Shown: positions 8,893 to 16,917, numbered from the stretch's first letter. The stretch: 36,694 bases of DNA from Pirellulales bacterium (GCA_020849945.1 JADZFK010000027.1:1-36694); one strand, 5' to 3'. Numbers and translations: made by a program. The notes: a model not told the origin generated them from the sequence alone.

Positions 8893-9090
8893 CTAATTCA
8901 AACCACATAGAACACAAAGAACTCGAAGAAAATGCTGCATGAATCGTGGCAGAAATGCTGGTCTGCCAACACGCGTTGGAACGAACATGTTGGCTCATGG
9001 AAAAGGCACACCATTGGCCCCGGCCATTCGAGGCCTGAATACCCAATTCCCTGGCTTGCCTGGTGTTCTTCGTGCTCTTCGTGGTTCATC
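8893..9090 (+). repeat. 198-bp interspersed element, intact copy
   Basis: The element runs from CTAATTCAAACCACA to GTGGTTCATC. Its ends are inverted relative to each other (AACCACATAGAACACAAAGAA against TTCTTCGTGCTCTTCGTGGTT). The inner part (GGCAGAAATGCTGGT, then CGAGGCCTGAATA, CTGGCTTG and TGGTGTTCTTCGTGCT) matches 33247-33419 closely. Confidence 0.85.
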
Positions 9091-9559
9091 AACATACTGC
9101 GGTAGCACCAGCTTTTCATCCGAGCGTTTTCGGTATCGAGGGCTTCGCGTAGCCGTTGGCCGCCGGCTACCGCCCATTCATTTCCACACATTTCGGATAG
9201 CATCCGTGCATCCGAACGAATTCGCCAGAGACAATCAATCCACGTAAAGGGAACGCCGAATGGATCGTCTTCGCAACCGTTTCGCGGTATGAAGCGGAAC
9301 GTGGGGGCGACGAAACCGCTCAAGCCAATGATCCGCCAAGTTGCGTTTGTCTCCGTCGCGAGGCTTGTGCCGATTGTAGGGCCGCGAGTGGTGGTTGTTC
9401 CGCGCCCCCCTTTCTCTGGGATGACCTACACTTTAGGCAAGGTGACCTGCCTGGTCACGCTGCCGCGCAGGCGGTCCGCCAATCGAATGCAAGCCGGCAG
9501 AGCGCGCACAAGCGAGATCGATCTCGCACGCTTCAAACGGCTAGAAAAAGGGTACACGT

Positions 9560-10030
9560 ATGCCCCACCCACTACGAAAAAAAATTTTTATCGATCGTCA
9601 CGTACAAGGCTCTCTTGTCCGCAGGATGATCCTGCACTGGATGACATTTCTGTCGGTGGCGTTTTTCGTTTCCTTCGTATTGCAGGTGCTTTCGAACCCG
9701 TTTCGACCAATGGGTGAGCATCTGCAAAACCTGTGGTGGACGCACGGCCCTTTCCTGCTTGTGGTTGCGTTCTTGTTGCCAGCGTACGTGGTCGACACGA
9801 TCAAACTGAGTCATCGGTTTGCCGGTCCGATCTTCAGCTTGCGAAGAGCCCTGACCGAAGTTGCTTCAGGCGCGAAAGCGCGTCGCCTGAAGTTTCGCGC
9901 CAACGATTACTGGAAAGACCTGGCCGACCAATACAACGCGGTGCTCGAACGGTTTGGGGCATTCGATGAATCCCAATCCGAGAAGGGTCTCGCCGAGCAG
10001 GAAAAAACACCGATCGAGGCGGCAACTTAG
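9560..10030 (+). CDS. Two-helix membrane protein with HAMP-like linker
   Basis: The protein is 156 aa. It has a short basic N-terminus, a first membrane helix (about residues 24-46), a short loop, a second helix (about 64-80), then a cytoplasmic stretch RFAGPIFSLRRALTEVASGAKARRLKFRANDYWKDLADQYNAVLE. That stretch has the pattern of a HAMP domain as found in small planctomycete signalling or chemoreceptor-like proteins, including the conserved Pro after the helix. There is no kinase, methyl-accepting or effector domain, and the tail is acidic. It lies upstream of the TadE/TadG cluster, and a role there is only a guess. The ATG follows an AAAAAGGG tract about 10 nt upstream. Confidence 0.65.
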   Translation: MPHPLRKKIFIDRHVQGSLVRRMILHWMTFLSVAFFVSFVLQVLSNPFRPMGEHLQNLWWTHGPFLLVVAFLLPAYVVDTIKLSHRFAGPIFSLRRALTEVASGAKARRLKFRANDYWKDLADQYNAVLERFGAFDESQSEKGLAEQEKTPIEAAT

Positions 10031-10086
10031 CACTACAGTCCTTACTCAAATCACAAAATCAGAATCATTACGAAACCCCCAAGAGC

Positions 10087-10262
10087 TCTCGGAACATAGA
10101 GAACACCAAGGAAGCCAGGAATACCGGGAATCGGGCATTAATCGGCAGAGCCAAACGTGCGTAGCCTCGACTTGCCATGTTGTATGCTGCAGCGCATTGG
10201 CACTGCGGGATGTCTTTCAGGATTTCTGGTCTCTTCTCTTCGTGTTCCTCGTGGTTCACCCA
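10087..10262 (-). repeat. Diverged copy of the 198-bp element, inverted
   Basis: On the minus strand this reads AACCACGAGGAACACGAAGAG, then TATTCCTGGCTTCCTTGGTGTTCT, matching the ends of the elements at 8893 and 33013. The middle is poorly conserved. It occupies most of the spacer between the HAMP-like gene and the TadE-like gene. Confidence 0.55.
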
Positions 10263-10320
10263 TCAAGCACGGTCGCACGAGATTGCTCGACTTTATGAAT
10301 TGAAACACGGATCGATTCCG

Positions 10321-10770
10321 ATGAAGAAGTACCCACCATCGATGGCACACCCCACACACAAGCCACGACGCGCGGCAACTCGCCCCGCGCGCGTTCGGGG
10401 TGTGGCGGCCACCGAGTTGGCCGTCTGCTTGCCCGTCATTATGTTGCTGGTCCTCGGCACGATCGAGGCCTGTTCCGCCCTCTTCTTGAAGCAGGCGCTT
10501 ACGACGTCCGCCTACGAAGGCGTGCGGACTGCCATCGCTCGCGGAAGCGTGGCCAGCGACGTCGAGGCGGCAAGCAACCAAATCCTCACCGATCGCAAAA
10601 TCAAGAACGCCACAATCACCATCACCCCAGTCAACTTCACCAGTTTGAATCCGGGAGATTACGTCGATATCACGGTCAGCGCGCCCTGCAACACGAACAC
10701 TCTCGTGCCGGCCACGTTCTTCCGAGGAAAAACACTCACGGCAAAAGCATCCATGATGATCGAGAACTAA
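10321..10770 (+). CDS. TadE-like pseudopilin/membrane protein
   Basis: The 149-aa protein has a basic N-terminus, then RGVAATELAVCLPVIMLLVLGTIEACSALFLKQAL: a Gly before the cleavage point, Glu at +5 and one membrane helix, the hallmarks of TadE/TadF pseudopilins of Flp pilus systems. The rest is a small extracytoplasmic domain. Upstream in-frame codons from 10177 lie inside a repeat element and are not used. The gene starts a cluster of three with the VWA protein and a second TadE-like protein, on one strand with 124-nt and 55-nt gaps. No Tad ATPase or secretin is in the window, so assembly must depend on genes elsewhere or differ from a true Flp pilus. Confidence 0.8.
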   Translation: MKKYPPSMAHPTHKPRRAATRPARVRGVAATELAVCLPVIMLLVLGTIEACSALFLKQALTTSAYEGVRTAIARGSVASDVEAASNQILTDRKIKNATITITPVNFTSLNPGDYVDITVSAPCNTNTLVPATFFRGKTLTAKASMMIEN

Positions 10771-10894
10771 GCAACCCAATCATCATTCACCCAATCGACC
10801 ACAACCCTGGAACTATACCAAGTCGTCGTAATACTCGTTCCAAAGTTTCCAAGCAGAACTCAGCGGGAAACTCCTCGCACCTCGGATTCCTCCA

Positions 10895-12064
10895 ATGAAG
10901 CGAACTCCTATAAAGCGAACTCCCATGAACTTCAAACACCCAATGTCTTGCAAGCAGCCAGCTCGCCGGGGCGCGATGATGGTACTGATCGCCATCTGCT
11001 TGCCAATATGCGTGATCATGGCGGCCTTTGCGGTGAACGTGGCCTACATGCAATTGGTTCGAACCGAACTCCGCACTTCGACCGACGCGGCCGCCCGAGC
11101 CGCCGCAAAGGAACTCAGCCTTTCCCAAAGTACTTCGGTCGCCCGCAGCCGCGCTAAAGAAGTTGCCGGCCGCAACCCCGTGGGTGGCGACCCGCTCCTG
11201 CTGGCCGATAGCGACATCATTTTCGGAAAAAGTTCTCAACCGAACGTAACGGTGCGGTACCGGTTCACACCCGGTGAATCGATGCCCAACGCGGTGCGGA
11301 TCATGGGAAAACGAACAGCCGGCTCCGCCAGCGGGCCCGTGGAACTCTTGTTTGCGAACGTGCTTGGGGTCCGCGAGTTTCAACCCACCGAATCCGCGAT
11401 TTCCACCCAACTCGATCGCGATATCTGCGTGGTCGTCGATCGCTCCGGCTCGATGATGTGGAGGTTCGACCGCGATTCGCTCCCACCAGGCTCGCCCAAT
11501 TGCGGTCCCCCAGACCCCATCCGCAGTCGCTGGGGCGCGCTGCATACCGCCGTCAAAGCGTTCTTGGTAGAACTCGAAAACACCGCTCAGGATGAGCATG
11601 TCGGGTTGGTTAGCTATTCCAGTAACACCACCGAATGCAGTAACACCTATCGCATCGCCGACATCAATTCCAACCTCGTATCCGATTACACCGTGATCCG
11701 CAGCGCCATGGCCGCCCTAAGCGGCAAGCCGGTCAAGGGAAACACCTCCATCTCGGCCGGCATCGATAAAGGAATCACCGTGCTGACCGGCCCTCTGATC
11801 CGGCCTTATGCCGAAAAGACCATGGTCGTCATGACCGATGGCATCCACAACCTAGGCAAAGAGCCAATCATCTCGGCCCGAAATGCCCACGCAAAAGGGA
11901 TCGTCATCCACACAATTACTTTCGGCAATAACGCCGATATCACTCGCATGAAAAAAGTCGCCGAGGAAACTGGCGGACGACATTACCACGCGCCAACCGA
12001 GGAAGAACTGGTGGAAATCTTCAAGGAAATCGCGTCGACCTTGCCCGTCTTGCTGACCGATTGA
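10895..12064 (+). CDS. TadG-like protein with von Willebrand factor A domain
   Basis: The 389-aa protein has an N-terminal TadG-like segment (RRGAMMVLIAICLPICVIMAAFAVNVAYMQLVRTELRTSTDAAARAAA), a single membrane helix with the conserved Asp-Ala-Ala-Ala-Arg-Ala-Ala turn. After about 90 residues comes a VWA domain starting near residue 175 (DRDICVVVDRSGSMM). The metal-ion-dependent adhesion site (MIDAS) DxSxS is intact (D182, S184, S186), with a later Thr in GNTSIS and MTDG as the last metal ligand motif. Metal-dependent adhesion or binding outside the membrane is likely. The start could be 10895 or the ATG at 10925; both precede the same transmembrane region. Confidence 0.83.
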   Translation: MKRTPIKRTPMNFKHPMSCKQPARRGAMMVLIAICLPICVIMAAFAVNVAYMQLVRTELRTSTDAAARAAAKELSLSQSTSVARSRAKEVAGRNPVGGDPLLLADSDIIFGKSSQPNVTVRYRFTPGESMPNAVRIMGKRTAGSASGPVELLFANVLGVREFQPTESAISTQLDRDICVVVDRSGSMMWRFDRDSLPPGSPNCGPPDPIRSRWGALHTAVKAFLVELENTAQDEHVGLVSYSSNTTECSNTYRIADINSNLVSDYTVIRSAMAALSGKPVKGNTSISAGIDKGITVLTGPLIRPYAEKTMVVMTDGIHNLGKEPIISARNAHAKGIVIHTITFGNNADITRMKKVAEETGGRHYHAPTEEELVEIFKEIASTLPVLLTD

Positions 12065-12119
12065 AAACGGTCGGACCAAACTCGGCACACCCCCGCAAGT
12101 ACACAACTCAGGTTCATCC

Positions 12120-12560
12120 GTGACCAAAAAACTTCAACCCATGAGCGGCAACCATCGCCACAGCGATCGGCGACGACCCGATCGCCGCGGGGCAACGTTG
12201 GTTGAGTTTGCCCTCACGATTCCCATTTTCATCTTGTTTCTGTTCGCAGCGCTCGAATTTGGATGGCTCAACGTCATCCGTCACACGGCCGACAACGCCG
12301 CCTACGAGGCCGCCCGCGCCGCCATCGTCCCCGGTGCCACCGCCGCCGAGGCAACCGCCAAAGCCAACGACCTTCTCAACGTCGTCGGAACCCGCGGGGC
12401 CACCGTCACCATTACCCCCCCCACCTTATCAACCTCGACCGACGAAGTGACCGTGGCCATTGATGTGCCCATGAGGTTGAATGGCATCATCCTGTCGCGA
12501 TTCACTTCGAGAAACGTCCTGCATAGCCAAGCCACACTGCGAACCGAGCGGCCCGAATAA
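12120..12560 (+). CDS. TadE-like pseudopilin/membrane protein, second copy
   Basis: The 146-aa protein has RRGATLVEFALTIPIFILFLFAALEFGWLNVIRHTADNAAYEAARAAIVPG: a pseudopilin-type cleavage site with Glu at +5 and one helix, then a short domain. It starts at GTG 12120, about 8 nt after an AGG; the ATG at 12141 is an alternative. It follows the VWA protein by 55 nt and probably belongs to the same transcript. It is homologous in layout to the first TadE-like protein but not a recent duplicate. Confidence 0.8.
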   Translation: MTKKLQPMSGNHRHSDRRRPDRRGATLVEFALTIPIFILFLFAALEFGWLNVIRHTADNAAYEAARAAIVPGATAAEATAKANDLLNVVGTRGATVTITPPTLSTSTDEVTVAIDVPMRLNGIILSRFTSRNVLHSQATLRTERPE

Positions 12561-12633
12561 CAACCGCCTTCTCGCACGTCGAACGCGCTCGAAGGGCAGC
12601 AGGTCCTTTCGACCGGACTCATCTCGCTCCGAT

Positions 12634-12747
12634 CTTGTGAAAAAATGTCCGTTCAAGTTAGCGGCGGCCGCCAGGCCGCCTGTCTTAACCGGTTATCTCT
12701 GCCACTTGTACCGAAACCAGTTGCCCACCTTCCAAAAAATCACAACC
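12634..12747 (+). repeat. 114-bp repeat, copy A, left of the GH43 gene
   Basis: It runs from CTTGTGAAAAAATGTCC to AAAAAATCACAACC and includes a GCGGCGGCCGCCAGGCCGCC palindrome. Copy B (14477-14591) has the same length and order and lies on the other side of the GH43 gene in direct orientation. Confidence 0.85.
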
Positions 12748-12905
12748 GCTCCGCGAGATGCTCATTGTAATCATCTCGCTCCGCGAGATGATCTTCCACC
12801 CGCCGAGCGAGTGGAGTACTGTAATCAGTACAACTTATGTAGATACCAATACCCAACGGGAGAGGGTTCCAAGACAATTTCAAAACACGCTCGTGAGACA
12901 ATCCC
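12748..12905 (+). repeat. Hairpin repeat (CTCGCTCCGCGAGATG type), left copy
   Basis: It contains two CTCGCTCCGCGAGATG palindromes, then GTACTGTAATCAGTACAACTT and GTAGATACCAATACC, and ends ATTTCAAAACACGCTCGTGAGACA. The same blocks in the same order occur at about 14338-14470. It lies between repeat A and the 3' end of the GH43 gene, filling the rest of that spacer. Confidence 0.75.
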
Positions 12906-12907
12906 TA

Positions 12908-13960
12908 CTACGGCACGGCCAACGGCTCGCCAACTCGTGGCCATCCGACCTTGCTCCAGCTCAAAGCGCGAACCAACAGAATCCGCTGGGCATCGAGGTT
13001 CTGCATGTCATACGCATGATGCACCATCCACTGCCCTGCATCCGTCGTAATGACCCCGTTGTGACCCGGACCTCGCCACCGCTCGCTGCTCTCAAGCACC
13101 ACGGTGCCGCCACCGTCCAGCATCGGTCGGCCTTCGGCATCCACATACGGCCCCGTCGCTTCGCGGCTCCGTCCTACCACCACCTTGTACGCACTCGCCG
13201 CCCCATCGCAACAATTGTCCCACGAGGCAAATAGAAAGTAGTAACCTTCATGGAAAATGACGAACGAGGCCTCGATCGCGTGCGACGCAATGTGGGGCCG
13301 GGCCGCCACCGATTGAATTTCGGATCCCGCCTTCCGCTTACCCGTCGCCGCATCGACCTCAGCCACCTTCAGCCCCGACCAATACGAACCCCAAAATAAT
13401 AGCCATCTTCCCCCTTCATCCACCAGCAAAGCAGGATCGATCGCATTGAAGTCGGTCTCCCCGGCTCTTGATTCAACGACCTTTCCACGGTCCTGCCATT
13501 CGTAATCCGCACTCGCGGGATCCATCGACCGATTGACCGCCAAACCGATCACCGATCGCTGGCTGCCAAACGTCGAAACGCTGTAGTACAGATAGTACAG
13601 CCCGTTGTGGTAGCTAAGGTCCGGCGCCCAAATGCCGTCTGCGCCAGGAACCTCTCGACGCGCCCAGTCCGGCACGTTTTTCTCGAACACGCGCCCCGTG
13701 GGGTGCCAGTGCTTGAGATCCGTACTGCGAAGAAGCTTCACCCCAGGCCCCGTGGCAGCAACATAGTAAACCGTGCCGCCCGCCGCTTGGGCGATCCCAA
13801 CGCCTGTCGGATCCGCTCCACCGTTCAGCAACCCGTCACGCCGTTTCCCATGAGACGTCTGAGCGTAAGTCGCATCGATCATGGGCACGCTCACCAGCAT
13901 CCACACGATCGGCATGAGCCTTGTTGAAAAAATCGTAACTCGCCGCGAATGGTTAAGCAT
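12908..13960 (-). CDS. Secreted glycoside hydrolase family 43, probable endo-alpha-1,5-L-arabinanase
   Basis: The 350-aa protein has a signal peptide (about residues 1-34). A five-bladed beta-propeller of GH43 follows: ADPTG with the catalytic-base Asp, STDLKHW, GIWAPDLSYHNGLYYLYYSVSTFGSQRSVIGLAVNRSMDP, FNAIDPALLVD with the pKa-modulating Asp, AIEASFVIFHEGYYFLFASWDNCCDG with the general-acid Glu, then GRSREATGPYVDAEG, GPGHNGV and HHAYD. This pattern is that of arabinan endo-1,5-alpha-L-arabinosidases, so it would cut plant or algal arabinan outside the cell. The gene is alone, with no transporter nearby, and is bracketed by repeats on both sides. The start ATG is preceded by a GAGAAC stretch. 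Confidence 0.88.
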   Translation of the reverse strand: MLNHSRRVTIFSTRLMPIVWMLVSVPMIDATYAQTSHGKRRDGLLNGGADPTGVGIAQAAGGTVYYVAATGPGVKLLRSTDLKHWHPTGRVFEKNVPDWARREVPGADGIWAPDLSYHNGLYYLYYSVSTFGSQRSVIGLAVNRSMDPASADYEWQDRGKVVESRAGETDFNAIDPALLVDEGGRWLLFWGSYWSGLKVAEVDAATGKRKAGSEIQSVAARPHIASHAIEASFVIFHEGYYFLFASWDNCCDGAASAYKVVVGRSREATGPYVDAEGRPMLDGGGTVVLESSERWRGPGHNGVITTDAGQWMVHHAYDMQNLDAQRILLVRALSWSKVGWPRVGEPLAVP

Positions 13961-14254
13961 CGTTCTCGCCCTCGAAAGGAATGGTAGAAACCAATACGAG
14001 GCTTTGTCCCAAAACTCCCCTCCCTTTTAGGGAGGGGTTAGGGGAGGGTTCGCGCATCCCAGGATTCTTGGCCATGCTCGACCCGCTACCCGAATCGGAA
14101 CCGGATTTGAGACAAAGCCTATAGCACCCGTGCTTTGACAACTATGAGTGCCTATCCGAAACCCTCTCCCGTTGGAAGAGGGCAGGTTGCTCGGAACTCG
14201 CCGTGGCGAGGTGAGCATGCCTTGTTTGCCGGAGTTGTTAATCCTCCTACCAAC
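13961..14254. other. Spacer upstream of the GH43 gene
   Basis: Apart from the hairpin at 14011-14048, no gene was recognised. A second weak inverted segment (ACCCTCTCCCGTTGGAAGAGGG, about 14160) lies here. It must contain the promoter of the GH43 gene, but I cannot point to it. Confidence 0.5.
14011..14048. repeat. CCCTCCC-TTAG-GGGAGGGG hairpin, copy 1
   Basis: A strong GC-rich hairpin reads ACTCCCCTCCC, TTTTA, GGGAGGGG. Copies lie at 15523-15562 (overlapping the ribBA 3' end) and 27414-27452 (between putA and the phosphopantetheinyl transferase gene). Confidence 0.75.
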
Positions 14255-14470
14255 CCTCTGCCACGGGACATTGGTATCTACACAAGTTGAATGACTTGAT
14301 GAATTTGCGATTGGAGGGCAGTGGGTCCATTCGATTGTACTCATCTCGCTCCGCGAGATGGATTCCCGCTCGCGGAGCGAGCGGTGTACTATAATCAGTT
14401 CAATTAGTGTAGAGACCAATGCCACGGGAAGGGCGAGGATTTCAAAACACGTTCTGAGGCAGCCCTCGAC
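14255..14470 (+). repeat. Hairpin repeat, right copy, with its own inverted arms
   Basis: Imperfect inverted arms of about 45 bp flank a centre made of CTCGCTCCGCGAGATG and CTCGCGGAGCGAG palindromes. The arms are CCACGGGACATTGGTATC and TACACAAGTTGAA near 14263-14290, against TTCAATTAGTGTAGAGACC and AATGCCACGGG near 14399-14429. The right half matches 12748-12905. This has the shape of a MITE-like element, but no transposase for it was seen. Confidence 0.65.
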
Positions 14471-14476
14471 TCTGAA

Positions 14477-14591
14477 CTTGTGATGAAATGTCATTTCCAG
14501 TTAGCGGCGGCCCCCAGGCCGCCTGTCTTCACCGGTAATCCTTCCCACTTGTACCGCCCCCCCACCACTACGTACCAACAAAATCACAACC
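14477..14591 (+). repeat. 115-bp repeat, copy B, right of the GH43 gene
   Basis: Direct-orientation match to 12634-12747 over its full length. Its right end coincides with the point where the transposase-like frame loses similarity. Confidence 0.85.
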
Positions 14592-14697
14592 TCCACAACG
14601 TGGCCAGCAACTGCTGGACTCCTTCTCGAAGAATTTCCGAAAGCACATCCCGGCTGGCGGATGGAATCGTACACGTCGTTGTGGTAACTTCCTGCAT
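14584..14697 (-). pseudogene. Truncated IS256-family (mutator-type) transposase N-terminus
   Basis: A 37-codon minus frame starts at an ATG preceded by GGAG at 9 nt. It contains PSASRDVLSEILREGVQQLLAT, the typical first conserved stretch of IS256-type transposases, where an EAEV segment normally follows. Here similarity stops at the edge of repeat B, and the frame ends five codons later. The remaining 350 or so residues, including the catalytic DDE domain, are absent. It is a relic of an insertion sequence cut by, or at, the repeat. The short length keeps confidence moderate. Confidence 0.5.
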
Positions 14698-14813
14698 GGT
14701 GGCTACTCCGGGGAAATAGGGTCGTTCATCAACCATATTCAAACCCAAGTACGCCGCCTTTTTCAACCTCTCATCCACAACTTCTGGTTATAGCTCGGAA
14801 ACGTGTTTTTGGA

Positions 14814-14835
14814 TGCAATAATCGGCGATTATTGC
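14814..14835. promoter_or_regulatory. Perfect palindrome TGCAATAATCG-CGATTATTGC, possible operator or IS-associated site
   Basis: The inverted repeat has 10-bp arms around one central base pair. A diverged second copy, GCAATAATCGACGATTTTGC, lies at 14891-14910. It could be an operator for a dimeric regulator or part of an insertion-sequence end; the sequence alone does not decide. Confidence 0.35.
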
Positions 14836-14910
14836 GCCGGGGGCTGCGTGATTCTTCCTGGAAATGAAGTGTTTTCCCGGGTGGGGGTGTGCAATAATCG
14901 ACGATTTTGC

Positions 14911-15522
14911 TCATGGCTGTGAACATTTAACCGCGGGGGTGGGTGGTTGTGGTTGGGTGGGCGCTTCGCCAGGCCCCCGGTCATTGACCGGGGGCTAAAT
15001 GGGGCGATGGTTCATCGGGGTCGGAGGCCCCTCCTGCAAATCTAGCGGGGGCATCTTAGCAGGTTACGGTACAGGATTCCACTAAAATTCTTGGCCACTT
15101 GGTGGGTCGAGGGTCGAGAGCCAGAAGGGATGTTTGTGCGGGTTGGGTGCTTAGCCGGGGTTGGGTGTTTAGCCGCGACGCGGAGCGGAGCGCGGGGGTG
15201 GGCGAGAGGGTTGTGGCACGGACTTTGGTCCGTGAGGAGGATTGCGTGGGGCAGGCTGCACGGACTGAAGTCCGTGCCACGAGTTGGGGGCACGGAGGAA
15301 GAGGAGATTTACCAATGGTCATTGGTCATTTGAAATTGGGGTGTTTCTGAAATGGCCCATGACAAATGGCAGATTTGCAATGAACAATCTGAATCCTCCG
15401 TGCCTGTGTGGTGAAATCCTGCCATTCATTCACCACGGGGGTCGGTGTCGGCTGCGTGGATTTATTTATAGGGATGGCTATTGTTGGCCTTCCATTCGGT
15501 TCCTGGCACCTTTGTTTGCACT
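14911..15522. other. Gene-free spacer with assorted repeats
   Basis: No gene was seen. It contains the palindrome TCATCGGGGTCGGAGGCCCCTCC (15012-15034), an inverted heptamer array GGGTCGAGGGTCGAGAG (15104-15120), the block TGTTTAGCCGCGACGCGGAG (from about 15167, found inverted near 22610-22637) and the pair GCACGGACTTTGGTCCGTG / GCACGGACTGAAGTCCGTGCC (15216-15280). Confidence 0.6.
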
Positions 15523-15562
15523 GCCCCCTCCCCCGGCCCCTCCCTAAGAGGGAGGGGAGTTT
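15523..15562. repeat. CCCTCCC hairpin, copy 2, overlapping the ribBA 3' end
   Basis: It is the same hairpin family as 14011-14048. The ribBA stop codon and its last six or so codons (QNSPPS) lie inside it. Confidence 0.75.
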
Positions 15563-16917
15563 TGGGGGAGTTTGTGGCCGAGTTTGTCGCGTTTGGTGGC
15601 GAGGTAGTTGGAGTTGTGTTCGTGGATGGGGCCGAGGATGGGGACTTGGTCGACGACTTCCAGGTCGAACCCGCCGTAGATGAAGGCGTCGGTTTTTTTG
15701 GGGTTATTGGTGAGGAGTCGAACGCGGCGGAGGCCGAGGTCTTTGAGGATTTGCATGCCGACGCCATAGTCGCGGGTATCGGCTTTGTAGCCGAGGGCGA
15801 GGTTGGCTTCGACGGTGTCGAGTCCTTGGTCTTGTAGGGCGTAGGCTTTGATTTTTTCGACGATGCCGATGCCGCGTCCTTCTTGGGGAAGGTAGACGAG
15901 CACGCCGGCGCCTTCGCTGCGGATTCGATCGAGGGCGAGGTGAAGTTGGTCGCCGCAGTCGCAGCGGAGCGATTCGAGCAGGTCGCCGGTGAAGCAGGAG
16001 GAGTGGAGCCGGACGAGGGGAGCGGGCAGTTGGGTGGGGTCGCCGAGGACGATGACGAGCGGTTGTTGCGATTCGTGTTTGACGTTATAGGCGATGATGC
16101 GGCCCGTGCCGTAGCGGGTGGGAAGGTTTGCTTCGGCTTCGCGAAAGACGAGTTTTTCTCGGACGCGGCGAAAGGCGATGAGTTGCTCGATGGAGATGAG
16201 AGGCAGGTTGTATTCGCGGGCGAGAGCGTGGAGTTGTTCGCGGTTGGCCCGATCGCCCGATTCGTTGAGCACTTCACACAGGACACCGGCGGGGAGCATC
16301 CCGGCGAGCCGAGCGAGATCGACGGCGGCCTCGGTGTGGCCGGCGCGGCGGAGGACCCCCCCTTCCTTCGCGACGAGGGGGAATAGATGACCGGGGCGAG
16401 TGAAATCGGCGGGCTTGCTGGTGGGATCGCAAATGGCTTGGATCGTCTTCGAGCGTTCGCCGGCCGTGATGCCGGTGCGAGTCGAGCAGTGATCGACGGG
16501 CACGGTATAATTGGTGCCGAGCGGGGCCGTGTTCGACTCGACCATGGGATGCAGATCGAGCCGCTGGCTGATTTCGGGCAAGATGGGCATGCACAACTGT
16601 CCGCGGCCGAAGCGGATCATGAAGTTGACGACTTCGGGAGTAGTCAATTCGGCGGCCGCGATGAAGTCGCCCTCGTTTTCGCGGTCCTCGGCATCGACGA
16701 CGATTACGACTCGCCCGAGGCGGAGTGCTTCAACGGCTTCTTCAATTGTGGAAAATGGGATGCTCACGCGAGTGGGTGCCGATCGTTCGGACGGGGGGGG
16801 CTCGAGCAAGAGGTCGGTGGCCGAGGGGCCGATTCTTGCCGTTGTTCCAGTGGATGGAGGCCGGAGATTTGGACGGGCTTCTAGGCACAAGGCGAAGCCA
16901 GTATTTATGATACGCAT
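15544..16917 (-). CDS. ribBA: Bifunctional 3,4-dihydroxy-2-butanone-4-phosphate synthase / GTP cyclohydrolase II
   Basis: The protein is about 457 aa from the ATG at 16917; a GTG at 16765-16767, just before the conserved region, is an alternative that would remove a poorly conserved 50-residue leader. The first half is RibB: EDRENEGDFIAAAE (residues about 77-90, metal-binding acidic loop), FGRGQLCMPI, RTGITAGER and AGHTEAAVDLARLAG. The second half is RibA: the zinc-binding SSCFTGDLLESLRCDCGDQL, then QEGRGIGIVEKIKAYALQDQGLDTVEAN and the LLTNNPKK segment. It supplies both precursors of riboflavin. The gene is alone, with no other rib gene nearby and no FMN riboswitch recognised upstream. The C-terminal tail is encoded by a hairpin repeat. 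Confidence 0.93.
   Translation of the reverse strand: MRIINTGFALCLEARPNLRPPSTGTTARIGPSATDLLLEPPPSERSAPTRVSIPFSTIEEAVEALRLGRVVIVVDAEDRENEGDFIAAAELTTPEVVNFMIRFGRGQLCMPILPEISQRLDLHPMVESNTAPLGTNYTVPVDHCSTRTGITAGERSKTIQAICDPTSKPADFTRPGHLFPLVAKEGGVLRRAGHTEAAVDLARLAGMLPAGVLCEVLNESGDRANREQLHALAREYNLPLISIEQLIAFRRVREKLVFREAEANLPTRYGTGRIIAYNVKHESQQPLVIVLGDPTQLPAPLVRLHSSCFTGDLLESLRCDCGDQLHLALDRIRSEGAGVLVYLPQEGRGIGIVEKIKAYALQDQGLDTVEANLALGYKADTRDYGVGMQILKDLGLRRVRLLTNNPKKTDAFIYGGFDLEVVDQVPILGPIHEHNSNYLATKRDKLGHKLPQNSPPS

Larger units (their letters stand above)
8481..9559. other. Repeat-rich spacer
   Basis: No firm gene was found. The spacer holds the 86-bp repeat (8604-8689), a palindrome (8771-8792) and the 198-bp element (8893-9090). 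From 9091 to 9323 the minus strand is open as part of a frame with residues such as DPFGVPFTWIDCLWRIRSDARMLSE and running on into the 198-bp element. It has only a TTG start and looks repeat-derived rather than a real gene. From 9324 to 9559 I see nothing clear. Confidence 0.55.

Noticed and set aside
8898-9323. Minus-strand frame of 141 codons with MNHEEHEEHQ and DPFGVPFTWIDC
   Set aside because: It starts at TTG and runs through the 198-bp repeat. The NHEEHEE-type peptide is a translation of the dispersed AACCACGAAGAACACGAAG repeat, not a protein family.
9289-9717. Plus-strand frame of 142 codons before the HAMP-like gene
   Set aside because: It overlaps the better-supported HAMP-like gene in another frame and has no recognisable protein character.
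10177-10320. Longer N-terminus for the first TadE-like protein
   Set aside because: The extra codons lie in the inverted 198-bp-type repeat; the ATG at 10321 directly precedes the basic stretch and the pseudopilin helix.
14011-14048. CCCTCCC hairpins as intrinsic terminators
   Set aside because: No T-run follows and one copy lies partly within the ribBA coding region, so they are dispersed repeats first; any terminator effect would be secondary.
15462-16286. Ser/Thr/Asn-rich minus-strand frame inside ribBA
   Set aside because: Low-complexity composition and full overlap with the conserved ribBA frame show that it is a shadow.
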